A stretch of DNA of 64,000 nucleotides from Heterocephalus glaber (Eukaryota > Chordata > Mammalia > Rodentia > Bathyergidae), in contig NW_004624783.1 of the NCBI RefSeq assembly GCF_000247695.1, positions 3,425,013 to 3,489,012 on the forward strand, written 5' to 3'. Shown here piece by piece: positions 35,801 through 46,739 of the stretch. Made by a program: the position numbers and the translations under genes. The notes under the pieces are model-generated. The model saw nothing but the letters and a program-made list of their open reading frames with translations. It had not been told where the DNA came from and ran no database searches. The first letter of the stretch is position 1. Every line of letters starts with the position of its first letter.

Positions 35801-38740
35801 AGTTGATGGGCTCTGGGTAAACGAAATTTGGATTAATCAATTTGAATCATAGAAGACATTATGATGGAAATTAGTGTAAATGAGGATATCACATACTCTT
35901 TGTTCCTGTCTGTCTTTCAAGTATTTTTTTCCTTGTTTACTGTGAAGTTGGAAAGTTCTTTGCCCAGTTCTGACTTTGCTTTCTTGCACTGTTATTTCCA
36001 TTTGACACATATTTCCTTAGAGACATGTTATAAGGAGTAGTTCATTTACTTAAGACTACTGAGTTCCTATGGTGATATAGTTCACCTGTATAGTGAATTA
36101 AACAAAGATTTGCCTCGGCTGGGTTGGGACTTGACCATTTCCTTCTTTGAGAAAACACATTGATTTCCAAAATCAAATTCCAAATGACATTTTGGAACTA
36201 CGGAATTCCAAGTTGTATGGTCTTTGCATTTCTGTCTCTTGAATCACTAAGAGTTTTCACCAGCTATGCAAATAGATGTATCAAGTCTGCAAGGAATACA
36301 GAGGAAAGAATGTTAACTTTAGAATCAAGATGCTATCATATATATACTTGAAGAAATCATGTAACTCTTTCCCTAGGTTAAATGGAGAATGATATCTATG
36401 GTATAATACATACTCCCCAAATACGAATGTCATAAAAGCATCTTGTAAGTTGTTAGGAAGGAAGGTGAATGAAAGATACATTTATTCAATGTTTAATAAT
36501 TGAGAGGATAAAACAATAGTTATGATTGACAAGTCTCATAAATTTTCCTAAATTCTTGAAGGTATTTACTGGGACTCTTCTGCCATTTTATCGAACAATT
36601 GATGTGTTGTTTTTAAGTAATACAGATATTGAATGAATTAATTTTCTTAACAGCAGTATGTTTTTTAAGTAAAACACCTAGCAGTAATAAGTTAGTTTGA
36701 AAAGGCAGTGTCCTTTGACAAATGAAAGATCAGTCAGTTTCTTTGTCCCATAGTGCAGAAATACCAGCCACCATATTAAATCTTAATCAGTAACAGTGTT
36801 TCACTAATTACAAGAGCTGGTTTATATATTAGGTAAATTGCTGTTTGTAAATGTTGGACTATATTAACTAACACAGCTAATTACCAGCCACAAATAAGCA
36901 TAAGGTTTCCTAAAAGGCTTCCATCAGTGGCTTGAAGTAGGCACTACTGCCTAATATTTCAGTCTGTGTGGAAAGGCAGGTAATGAAATTATGAATACAT
37001 TTATAGTGCAGAGCAATTTCTTCTCAAATGCATGTATTATTACTTTACCAAAAGTATGTGAAATATGATTTATTTAATGCATTTCAGCCCCCCTAATATT
37101 AAGATATAATTGAGATGTGAAGTAAAAAAAATTGCATATAGTCAGTATGGCACATGAATCATAGACTAAATTGCTTGTAATTTTAAAGGCACTTAGGGGA
37201 ATTGTGAAATTTATATAATGCATTTTTATGTTTCCAAAAGGTTATAAGAACAATAGTCCAGTTATTTTAGTATTTCAGTGCTAAAAATAGGACTTTTTGG
37301 AGTTTCTGTTAAAGACAAGATAGCCACATACATGAGCAAATCTAAACCTTTCCAGGTCCATTTCTCATTAACTACTTTTTGAACATTTTCCTTTTTAAAC
37401 CTCTTAAATTAGCAAAGTAGTTAAGTAGAATAAATTCTTATAAAGGCCGTAATCTGATTTTTATAAATTGCAAAACTGGGTGAATGACAAAAAACATAAA
37501 TGTTACCAGCATGTTTAGAAGGGAATCAGTTAAATGGTACTTGGAATTTTGATGATTATTGCTTTGAAAAGACTGAAAATCACAGGTCTTGGCTTTATAG
37601 TTTAATTACTTGCTTAACAATTGCTAGTGATTCACTAAATCACAAGGCTTCCAAACAAATAGCATCAGTAACTCTGTCATGCCTGAGCAACTCCAATTTT
37701 CTTGACAATGGCTACCAAACTGTGTTTAGCCTAATATAAACTGTTAGTTTAACAGCAAGCAATAGGAGCTTCAAGCATGCCATTGATGAGGTGCCAGCAA
37801 ATTGAGTGCTTTTACCAGTGGTGACACTTGTGTCAAGAATTACTTTAGCATGTTTCATCAGGACCAGTTGGAGAAGCAAATATGGTAATTATCCACATCC
37901 CTTTTTGATATTGGATTTGGTAATAATGAGTGCTGTCCAGCTTTCCAGGGTTTCTAATTAATAATTGGTTCTTAAGAACACAGCATGTGGTTCCCTACAG
38001 TTTGAATAAGATTGGGAAGTAAGGCAAGCTTAGGGTCCTACATACTTTCATGGGCCAAATCAAAAAGGCAGTTTAAAAGATGAGCAAGTTGTAGGAAGAG
38101 ACTGAGGTGTGCTGGTGTTAAAATTTAATTTGTGCCTTTATTGACCTGTGCTCTCTGTGCTCTCCTTCCTTGCTATGTCTTTGTGCCATTTCTCTGAGTA
38201 CACTGCTCTCCCACCTTGCTGCATTGCAATGGCAAGCTTTTTGTTTCAAATAGATTCTTCCAGAATTAGATGACTTCCTCAGTTTTTACTTATGTAGCAG
38301 CCACAATCTTTTGCTCACAAGAGAGTTATCTTATCTCTTGTTCTTTAGTGTTTTACCATTTAAATGCCAGTGGTCTATAACTTTGTTTTGACTTAAGTTT
38401 TTTTTTTTTATATATATAATGGTGAGAAAGCAATAGCATTTAATAGAAACTGCCCTTTGATGGTGAATTTTGATCCTTTTCTGGGTTAGAAAGATGCAGT
38501 ATGATACTCTTTCACAATGCTGGGAGAGATGCTGAGCCACAGCCCCCACTTGGCCTCATGATTTTGAGAGGAAATGCTGGGCATTCTTTGTGTTGCTAAG
38601 CTGTGGTAGGGTGGGTGTATTAAATGCATTTTTGTCAGGATATTTTTAACTTTGTCAGGATGTAACTTCATCAAAGTCATGAAGCATTTATAATGGAAAA
38701 TAAGCACTTAAGACCCACATTTAAGTTGGGATAATATATT
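35801..38740. other. Nearly repeat-free block, candidate regulatory DNA
   Basis: About 2.9 kb with almost no recognisable mobile element apart from a possible MIR near 36310-36470 and a T-run at 38399-38409. 36780-37010 and 37480-38000 carry clusters of homeodomain-like ATTA/TAATT cores (for example ctaattaccagcc, ttaattacttgctta, taattaataattgg). Conservation cannot be measured here. Confidence 0.35.
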
Positions 38741-38741
38741 G

Positions 38742-38960
38742 GATGTGGTGGCCCATGCCTGTAATCTCAGGATTCTTAAGAGGCTGAGGCAGGAAGATTG
38801 CAAGTTGAAGTTCAGCTTGGGCAACTTGGTGACTTAGTAAGACCTTGTCTCAAAACCAAAACAAAACAAAACAAAATAAAATAAAACAAAAACGGACTGG
38901 AGATGTAGCTTGATGTGAAGGCCCTGGTAAATGCGTGCATGTGCGCGCACACACACACAC
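38742..38960 (+). repeat. B1-dID SINE followed by CA microsatellite
   Basis: B1 half 'tgtggtggcccatgcctgta', 'ctgaggcaggaagattgcaa', linker (aaaac)n/(aaaat)n, ID half 'actggagatgtagcttgatg', then tgcgcgcacacacacacac at 38941-38960. The microsatellite appears to have grown at the 3' end of the SINE. Confidence 0.85.
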
Positions 38961-38969
38961 GGATAATAA

Positions 38970-39165
38970 TCCCTACTTTGAGTGCTTACTCATGCCAGGC
39001 ATTATCCTAAGAATTCAGCATACATTTTATTAAATTCTTACAGCATGAAGCAGTAATTTTATTGTCCCTGTGATAGGAATGACTGAGGCTTAGTGTAGTT
39101 AAGTAATTCATCTGGAGTAACCAGTCAGTTTGGTTTCATACTCACTCTCTGAACTACCATGCCAT
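38970..39165 (+). repeat. MIR SINE
   Basis: 'tgagtgcttactcatgccag', 'aaattcttacagcatgaagc', 'actgaggcttagtgtagtta', 'agtaattcatctggagtaac', 'ctgaactaccatgcc': a near full-length MIR order. Confidence 0.75.
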
Positions 39166-39169
39166 CCTA

Positions 39170-40060
39170 GTTCCTTAGTATGAATGTGTTCTCACAAGTA
39201 CAATTGTGAAACATTACCCGTTTATTGTGCACTACATGAAATGAGATCCTTCCTAGTATAGGTATTTACAAAATTTAAAAAACTATGGCTTACAATAATA
39301 CATTTTTATCATGACCTAGGATACACACATACATATATTGATACATAAGAAATAATACTACTAGTGATTTACTCTATTATTTTCTGCCTCATTTTATTCT
39401 ATTTTCATTTTATAAATGCTGCTTGTGACGTGCTAAAATTACTTTGCAGTCTACTACTGGGTAGCAATGTACAGTTTGAAAATCACTGAGAATCAGTGCT
39501 GGCCTTGTGGGGTTCCTGCTGGTCAGTGAAATCTCTTTTCTCCTGGTTTTACTCTTGCTCTTATGTTGCCTCAGGTACTTGTACTTATAATTTTGTTAGT
39601 TTTTTTAGTTTTGTGAGACCTAGAGTAGTTTTGCCAGTAGGCATTTGTGAGTGATTGAATTTTGAGGATAGGTTAATGCATTTCCCGAGGTTGTGAGAAT
39701 TTCTTCTTTGCCATTTCATCATGATCCTTTGGGGGTCTGGTGGAGTCCAGATTATATGGTTATACTCAGAACTTGGCTTTCCATGGGCTGTCTTCTTTTT
39801 TTAAGTTCTTCTATGCCAGGCAGGTTCATTTTAGCAATTGAAGGAAACTAAAACAGCAAAATGCTCTTTCTCTACTTACCACTTTTCCATCTCATCTCAT
39901 GTTATACAGGACACAGTATACCAGATGTGTTTTAAATTGCAGTTGCAAAGATGTGCAATAGCCCTATCTTTTCATCTTGTACCCTTTTCCAGGCATTATT
40001 GTCCAGAAAATTTGACTGAGACCATTTCCTGACTTACCTTTCCCTTGAATAAACTGGTAG
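39170..40060. other. Intronic DNA, nothing recognised
   Basis: No exon or assignable repeat. Confidence 0.45.
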
Positions 40061-40066
40061 CATATA

Positions 40067-40269
40067 CAGTGGTACCTCAGTTCACAAACTTCATTTGTTC
40101 CACGATGCTGGGGGAAATGGACAGGTACATGACTGTGCAAAAAAGATGGTTGTGGTTGTGTTCATCACCTGAAGCAGAGTTCTCAAACAAAACCAAAATT
40201 TTGCCAAATGCTTCTGTTGCGAACCAAATTGTTCACAAACAAAAGCATCCGTGAACCAAGGTACCACTG
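40067..40269. mobile_element. Complete 203-bp MITE with TIRs and TA duplication
   Basis: Left end CAGTGGTACCTCAGTTCAC and right end, inverted, CAGTGGTACCTTGGTTCACGG. The ends lie directly inside TA dinucleotides at 40065-40066 and 40270-40271. The TA target and termini indicate a non-autonomous Tc1/mariner/pogo-superfamily element. Inside are paired 'ttcacaaac' motifs. Open frames on both strands (40045-40254, 40091-40303) result from this DNA and are not genes. Confidence 0.88.
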
Positions 40270-40334
40270 TACTGGCATAACCTGCACTACCTTGACATGA
40301 CATAAATATGTCATCTTACCAAGTTCTTCTCTGA

Positions 40335-40540
40335 GCCAGCAACTGTTCATTAAGTGAATCTATGCTAGGCCCTGTTTCAGCCTCTAGAGTTATGGTAGGG
40401 AATGAGGTACAAGATATTCTAGTTGAGAGAACAGGCAATAAATTAAAAAAAAATAGATATATGAATATATATTTAATTTCAGAAAGTGCTAAGTGTATGA
40501 GGAACAGTAACATAGGATAAGATGATAGAGTTGTGGACAA
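40335..40540 (+). repeat. MIR/L2-like ancient repeat
   Basis: 'ttcattaagtgaatctatgc', 'taggccctgtttcagcctct', 'ttgagagaacaggcaataaa' and 'aaagtgctaagtgtatgagg' match a common mammalian fossil block. An A-run plus TA-rich stretch interrupts it. Confidence 0.5.
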
Positions 40541-40721
40541 TGACTTTTCTCTGCTTTTTCATGCCTCACCCCATGGAGTGTTAATTTTCTAGGACATCTG
40601 AATCCTTCAAAGAGATCCTGAATGTGTAAGCCCAAGACCATGATAATATTTTTATTTGTGTAAGGCCTATAACTCAGTGGGAGAATGCTTCAAAGAATAG
40701 TACCAAATACTGTTTTGTAAC

Positions 40722-40853
40722 AGTGCTATTGGCATCACCTGGAAACTTACCAAGTGTGGACTCTCCAATCCAGGTTAGACTTATGGATGCAGAACTTACA
40801 TTTTAACATGATCTTTTTGCATGAATCCTCGAGCAAATTGAAGTGTAAGAAGC
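40722..40853 (+). mobile_element. MER5A-type hAT remnant
   Basis: 'attggcatcacctggaaact', 'tggatgcagaacttacattt' and 'aattgaagtgtaagaagcac' match MER5A's 'catcacctgggaacttg', 'gaatctgcattttaac' and 'aagtttgagaagcac' end. It ends exactly where the next element begins. Confidence 0.7.
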
Positions 40854-40854
40854 A

Positions 40855-40998
40855 CAGGTTGAATCTCTTATCTGAAGTACTAAGAACCACCAGTATTTCA
40901 GATTCCAGAGTTTTTGGGTTTTGAAATATTTGCGTAGACTTTATTCTAATCAGAATAATTCATATTTTCTATTTTTCAGATTAGAGACATTGAACCTG
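40855..40998 (+). mobile_element. 144-bp internally deleted Tigger/pogo-type element
   Basis: It begins CAGGTTGAATCTCTTATCTG and ends 'cagattagagacattgaacctg', whose last bases are the inverse of the start (caggttga / tgaacctg; text split at 40976-40998). It is the same family as 7254-7577 but lacks most of the interior. A TA follows on the right; on the left the dinucleotide is CA, a decayed TA. Confidence 0.75.
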
Positions 40999-41057
40999 TA
41001 CTGTTTGTAGTACCAGTTTTCAACCTTGGCTGCTGTAGAGAAATAGATTTGGTTACG

Positions 41058-41475
41058 ACTATGGTTTGAATATGTTCCCTTTTTATTCCCCAAAGGTCCG
41101 TATGTTAAAGGCTTGGCCTCTGGGGTGGCACTATTGGAATGGCAATATTGGGTGGCACTATTGGAGGGTATTGGAACTTTTAGAATATGGATCCTTAGTA
41201 GGAATCTTTGGTCATTGGGGGGTGTGCCCCTGAAGAAGACTGTGGGACTTTGGTCTTTTCTTTTTTCTGTCTTTTGGTTCCTGGCTCATGATATCAATGG
41301 TTTTTTTCCCCCACCAAGTGTTTGTGCCATGATGTACTACCTTATCAGAAGCCCAGAGCAACAAGGCCACTTGACTTTGACTGGATTCCCCAAAACCATG
41401 AGCCCAAATAAATCTTATCTCTTTATAAACTACCTCAGGTACTTCATTGCAGTAATAAAAAGCTGACTGATAGAG
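41058..41475 (+). mobile_element. MaLR-type solo LTR, sense
   Basis: 'tatggtttgaatatgttccc', 'caaaggtccgtatgttaaag', 'agcccaaataaatcttatct' and 'ctacctcaggtacttcattg' give the ERVL-MaLR LTR order from start through polyadenylation signal to end ('aaaagctgactgata'). It has an internal short duplication (gtggcactattgga at about 41125 and 41152). The 117-codon open frame 41113-41466 is LTR sequence, not a gene. Confidence 0.82.
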
Positions 41476-41884
41476 AAACAATTAGTCATTCTCAGTGAAA
41501 TGACATTTGGCCAATTCTTTTAATCTTCCAGGATAGAAATAAGTAGGTATCCCAGTAAACACACTTCTGCTATACCCAGTGTTTATACAAAGGCAACTTG
41601 TCCTTCCCATTTGATATTCCCTCTCCTTAGCCTAACATTAGCCACTTGAAATTAGTTCTCCTTCATCATGATTCAGAAACCCTGCTGTAACTTCCAGTTA
41701 CAGATGTATGTCCCTGGTACAATCTCTTTTTCTGCTTAGACATGAGAACCCATTCACCAGTGGACCCCTTGGCTATCCTATCCTTGAGTAATAACCCTCT
41801 CTGTTACTTGCTGGTACTGGTTTGTTGTGACCTTTCCACCAGATGTGGGCCAAGTTAAGGATCTTTAAAGGATATTTTGATTCT

Positions 41885-42010
41885 CAGACAGCACTCCCAA
41901 TTAGTGAATTAGGCATCCTTGCAAGTTGGGACCTATGCTGTCAAGTTGTTCAGAGCTCCCAGGTGGTGATTCCAAAGTGCAGCCAAGATGGAGATCCCCT
42001 GTTCTAGTGG
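41885..42010 (+). mobile_element. Possible MER5-type fragment
   Basis: 'gcatccttgcaagttgggac', 'agagctcccaggtggtgatt' and 'ccaagatggagatcccctgt' resemble a MER5 3' part ('aacaagttcccaggtgatgct'). Weak. Confidence 0.35.
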
Positions 42011-42063
42011 CAATATACCTTTATGTTGCTAGGACCATAAAATGTTTTAGAAGCTTCTTATGG

Positions 42064-42230
42064 TATCCAGGCATAGTGGCCCACACTTGTAATTCCAGCA
42101 TTTGGGAAGCTAAGGCAGGAAGATCACTATGAGTTTGAGGCTAGTCAGAGCTACATACTGAGTTCAAGACCAGCCTGAACTACATAGCAAGACCCTGTCT
42201 CAAAAATCCAAAAAGAGAAGGAGGAGGAGA
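42064..42230 (+). repeat. B1 SINE with internal duplication
   Basis: 'ccaggcatagtggcccacac', 'aagctaaggcaggaagatca', 'gagtttgaggctagtcagag', then again 'gagttcaagaccagcctgaa', 'catagcaagaccctgtctca'. The repeated central block is the quasi-dimer structure of B1, best preserved here. Purine-rich tail. Confidence 0.88.
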
Positions 42231-42685
42231 AAAAGATTATTCTTATTATACAGTCTGGCTGATGTTAAGATTGTACATTGATCATTAAAATACACCCTTC
42301 TCATGCAGTCTGGCATGTATAGGATGGTGAATTTACCATTAGCAATTGCACTGTCCCTTTCTTACAAAACAAAGGCCGAACTGAGGGCAGCAGATGGTAC
42401 TGATAGTACAGAGTTAAATCTGAGATTAATATCAAGTCCTGTGAAAAATATGTCTTAACAAAAGTGACTCGGGAATAAATGAATAATGGCATCACTGCAT
42501 TTGAAAAGTAATGGTTCTTTTTAATGTTTGACATTTTTGCCTGTTGTTTTCCTCTAACTCAAGCCAGAATCTGCTTAGCAGATTTACTGAACTGGTAGAG
42601 ATTTACATGCAAATTGGAAAGTCCCAAACTTTCATATTCTGGAAGGTTTCTTTGTCATCCTTGCTTTGACCTTTTGCTTTTTCAG

Positions 42686-43245
42686 ATGAGACAGTACAGA
42701 AAGGATCAGTTGGAAGCCCTCAAAGCCAGAAAATCTAAATGGAATTAAGAGAAGGTATTCTCAGTCAGGAAAACTGGTTAGATGAAAGGACTACAGGGGA
42801 AAGGTTTTGAGGTCCTTAGATTTCATGAAATTTGATAATCCTGGCCTATGAGTCATAGTTTGGAAGAGGCGCTCAGGTGGAAAAATAGAAAGGAGGTCCC
42901 TAAAATTTTGTAGGATGTAAAAATGAGAAAATTTAACAGAAAAGGCTTGTGTACTAATAATGAACCTGATTTGAAATCTTGGCCCTCCAGCACTTTGATA
43001 TGTGTCTGCCTTTGACGTTAGGGCCCTGTGAGAGCCAGCTTAACTTGTGAATCCTGAGCAAAAAAGAACAGTTGGAGCTGGCAGCTTCAGCGCTGCTGTG
43101 TGACTGGGATTGGCTCCTGAGTTGTGAAGGCCAATGAGCAGTGCCTTTCCAGGGCAGATGCCCAGGAAGCGCCTTGCTTTGTCTTTGTCTTAGCATGTGC
43201 GTGTCTTTGACAAGTGAACAATAAAATGTGCCATTTGATTCCACA
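42686..43245 (+). other. Candidate alternative CHCHD3 terminal exon
   Basis: A strong acceptor (pyrimidine tract then ttttcag ending at 42685) is followed in phase 0, the phase in which the 3661-3778 exon ends, by 20 sense codons, MRQYRKDQLEALKARKSKWN, and TAA at 42746-42748. AATAAA lies at 43220-43225 with GT/T-rich sequence after it. The peptide is highly charged and helix-prone. YRKDQLEALKAR even resembles FYKEQLARLEER from the normal next CHCHD3 exon, but that may be coiled-coil convergence. Use would give a MIC19 form without the CHCH domain. No transcript evidence; could be chance. Confidence 0.3.
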
Positions 43246-44058
43246 CTGTCTTGCTTCTTTTCTGTTTCCCCCCTGCAAACCTTCTTTTTCATGTCACATT
43301 ACATGAGGTGCTATCACCTCTCTTTCCTGACCCTGAGTTCCAGTGTTCACAGGTCCTGCTCACCCAGGATGTGCTCTAATTGGCAAAACTTTAACCTGGT
43401 AGCAGCAGTTCTCTATTGCGGTTTCCTAATTGGTGTCAGGGTCTGTTGGCGGAGCCCAGCCATGTTGGATTGATTGATAGATGGGCCACTGTGACTGCCA
43501 GGCTTTGTCTGACCAACAGGTTTATTGCTTTTGAAAGTAAATACGTCCTACAGTGTCCTTGGTGGGTTTGAAATAAAATCAGCTATTCATCATTAAGGAG
43601 CACTTTTTAGTATTACCTAAGGTCCCTTGGGTTTATAACTTAAAATTTTGTCTATTTCTAACTCACAGCTGGCTGTTTTCTTGCTTTCATGATGCAGTAT
43701 AAAGCTGCATTATATTTTACACTGCCTGCTGCACAGAGCGTTTCTTCTTTTCAGAAATAATGCAGACATAGTAGTAAGTGCATGTTGGAGGTAGGAGGGC
43801 AGAGACAGCATTGAAGATACTCTTATACAACTTGGAATTTACAAGCTCATTTACATTGGTTAGTGAGAATATAGATAGTTATGTTAATGGTGAATTATGA
43901 GATAAAAATGATACGTGTTCTTTTTCAAAGCCTATTTCGTGTAATTGACATTTATGTTGAAGATATTACTGAGCTTTGAGGCATATGAGTGTGACATAAT
44001 GACTGGTTTACCCAAATTAATGCCTGACGTTACAGAAGGCTACAAAAGACTCCATTTT

Positions 44059-44106
44059 AAAATCCAGTTTTTTTTTTTTTTTTTTTTTTTGGTAAAATCT
44101 AGTTTT
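44059..44106 (-). mobile_element. Tail-only SINE/L1-type insertion
   Basis: A T-run (to 44090) plus ggt (44091-44093) is flanked by aaaatccagtttt (44059-44071) and aaaatctagtttt (44094-44106), 12 of 13 bases equal. On the minus strand this reads as 3 bp matching the ID-SINE terminus (…acc) followed by poly(A). It looks like an extreme 5'-truncated retrotransposition. Confidence 0.6.
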
Positions 44107-44334
44107 AACACTCTGATTAACACTTTATAGTCTAGTGTAGTAAAACAATGCAGTGACTTTAAGGAGATCACATATTACCAGTGAACAAACCTTTTTGATG
44201 CTTTGTCTCTTGTAGTTTCTGTAGCAAAGTGCTTCATCATTTATAGCAACATTTCGTTTGTAGAAAGATAAGTTTTTGTCAGTTTATCAACCAACATTGT
44301 ATAAAATATCCTGATAATAGTACTCTTTTATTTG

Positions 44335-44535
44335 TATTCATTTTGTAAAGAACTTTCACTTACATTATTACATATGATCCTTTGACTAACTCAAAGTTAA
44401 GAATTATTATTTTATACTTTATTGATGAGGGGATGGAGCGCCAAAAAGTTCAACAGCTTGATGGAAATAACTGATGCCATGTATGTGACTGTTGTGACTT
44501 GAACCAATAGTGTTTACCATAGTGTGCTGCCCTCC
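44335..44535 (+). repeat. MIR SINE
   Basis: 'gaactttcacttacattatt', 'actttattgatgaggggatg', 'aaaaagttcaacagcttgat' and 'gactgttgtgacttgaacca' follow the MIR order. Confidence 0.65.
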
Positions 44536-44580
44536 ATGTAGTGAGTATTATGTCACTGCCTTTTTTTTTTTTTAAGACAC

Positions 44581-44702
44581 ATTCCTACCAGTTCGAACCA
44601 CTATTGGTAATGCATGATTGTCCTACCTGGCTGCATGGGACAGTGGTACAAGCTGCCTGATTGGACAGTCATGCATGTACAGCCCCATTATGAACATGTT
44701 GA
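44581..44702 (-). repeat. Unclassified repeat, copy 1 (inside a SINE 3' region)
   Basis: 'attcctaccagttcgaacca', 'gctgcatgggacagtggtac', 'aagctgcctgattggacagt' and 'catgcatgtac' match the sequence at 50711-50880 but no family I know. It lies between a T-run (44562-44574) and the inverted ID half of the adjoining B1-dID. On the minus strand it therefore occupies the place between SINE body and poly(A). Confidence 0.6.
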
Positions 44703-44870
44703 TGGTATGAGGAATTAAAGTCAGGGCCTTTGCACTGAGTTACACTTCAGCCAGCCTTTCTCACTCCAGTTTTGAGATAGGGTCCCACTAAGTTACTCAC
44801 CCTGGGTTTGAATTTGCAATCCTGCTTCAGCTTCCCAGAGTGTTGGGATTACAGGCATGTTCTGCCATGC
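44703..44870 (-). repeat. B1-dID SINE, antisense
   Basis: ID half 'gtcagggcctttgcactgag', 'ttacacttcagccagccttt', then inverted B1 'tagggtcccactaagttact', 'gtgttgggattacaggcatg'. A 10-bp tandem (tctgccatgc, twice, 44861-44880) sits at the B1 5' edge. Confidence 0.82.
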
Positions 44871-45119
44871 TCTGCCATGCTGTCAGTGGTTTGACCTGAC
44901 AGAGGTGACTCAGACTCTCTTGGGTGTTAAATTTCAGTTCAGAAGATTGATTCAGGCCCAGATAGGAAAGCAAAGTGCTGAAGGTCCAGTGAGTTGTGCA
45001 TGCTTTGCATAAGAGTTTGGGCCATAGGAGTGAAATGACAGAATCTGGCACACTTCTCAAAAGAGACTCTGATCTGGAATTATAAAACAGGAAGCACGTC
45101 AGAATTTGAAACATGTTTG

Positions 45120-46735
45120 ACATTCAGGTTGAGAGAACAGCTGGAAAAAAGGTATAGAGATGGGAGAACATTAGTTCTCTTTCTGAATGTTGAGTAACTT
45201 AGTGTAGCTAGAACTTTGGGTGCTGGAATGAGGGAGGGCCGATCATGGTTGATAGGCTTGGAAGGTGGAGAGTTGACAAACTGCCATTTTGGTGGGAGTG
45301 TTGAGGATGGATTAAAGGGCAGCGGAGAAGAAAAAGAGAGCTGTGGTGCAGCTTTGTGCACAGGAGCAATGCTCTGAATTAGAAGGCTGTTAATTGGAAT
45401 TCAGATTAGAAGATTGCATGAGCTAGAAATTGCTGATTTTAGAGTAAAATTAGAAATGAGATCAGAAAGGAAGAATGAGCTAGACAATATCATGAAGATT
45501 ACTCTGTCTTGGAAGACTGGTTAAAAAAATCACATTTCAATTGAGATTTCCATCAATTTGGTTTATTTCTAAATCAGCAAACAAGCAATTCTAAGTGTAT
45601 GTGAGGACCCAAGTAGCTGGATACCATTTTATTTTGCCTTTGTAGTTCCTCAGAGTAAATACAGAGTACTGAGGTCATTGTAACTGCCATGAGGAAATAA
45701 TCTGCCATGTTTGTGGCAGTCAGAACCATGGGCGCTCTGACTTTTCATATGTTAAGCTGAAGGCTTGAGGCCCTCTGAACTCTTAATCATCTGTCCTGTT
45801 ACTTGAAGAATCTTCCTCTGTCTACTCCTTTATCTTCTCCTGTCTCATTGGACTCACTATAGCCCAGGCCATGGGCTGTGCCAGGGAGTAGAAGGCTACT
45901 TCAGTATAGTTCAGTGACTGGCAAGATACTGCCACCTTTAGATTGTATTAATTAATAGGTATGTTTCAGATTGCTATGTTTGGGGTAGCTCTAAGACATC
46001 CATGTGGCAACGTTTGTTAAATAATATAGATCTGGAACTGAGGTGAAAGGTGAAGGGTAGCAGAGTTCTGGGAATCCTACTCAGGGAGATGAAGATCTGA
46101 GAATGGGTGAGATCTCCAAGGAAAATATGTGGAGAGATGACAAGACAGTTAAGGCAGGATTTTAGAAAACGTCTACCTTTCAGCAGCAGGTTTAAGAACA
46201 GCTGTGTAGGAGATAAAGAAAAATTTGAGAAGTGAGGTGGTCTGTCAGAGGTCAGGTTTCCACAGAGGGCCAGTGACGTGAGTGCTAGTGAGAGGCTGTT
46301 GAATTGGGCAGTTATTAATCAGTGACTGTCTTTACATCACATACATAGTCAAAAGCAAAGCTTTGGAATCAGAACCCAGATTTCTGTTCATTAAAGAAGA
46401 GGAAGAATTGGAAAAACTGAGGATTGTTGCTTCATCAAGACTTTAAGCTTTGAAAGAAAAGTGATAAGAATATGTATCTTGAAGAAGTAGTAGATTTTTG
46501 GGAGGTTTTCCTTAAAGAAATTAAAGTATTTAAAAGTCGAAGAAAGAAACCAGTGACATGAGAAAGACTGAAAATGCAGGTGGCAAGAAGTGACAAGAAG
46601 TCGATGGGGCAAAAATCACAGAGGATATGGGAGGAGAATAAGTTGAAGTATAGAAATAGTCTTTGGAAAGGAAAGGAGAATCCTTCTGCAAAGTGAGATA
46701 AGAATAAAAGCAAGGATGGTCTGAGTAAATTTAAG
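45120..46735 (-). repeat. Ancient L2-like repeat block, probably antisense
   Basis: Purine-rich text with 'gaagattactctgtcttgga', 'aagacatccatgtggcaacg', 'agatctggaactgaggtgaa' and 'gtgagatctccaaggaaaat', reminiscent of the common mammalian fossil repeat also proposed at 8990-9540. Internal continuity not certain. Confidence 0.4.
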
Positions 46736-46739
46736 TGGG

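Larger units (their letters stand above)
42250..44330. other. Intronic block without recognised repeats
   Basis: Repeat-poor apart from the T-tract insertion at 44059-44106. It includes the candidate terminal exon listed separately. 43040-43200 has higher GC. No other exon seen. Confidence 0.4.

Noticed and set aside
38941..38960. CA repeat as an independent feature
   Set aside because: It is the microsatellite that developed at the end of the adjoining SINE, listed with it.
41113..41466. 117-codon plus-strand open frame
   Set aside because: Entirely inside a MaLR LTR including its polyadenylation region.
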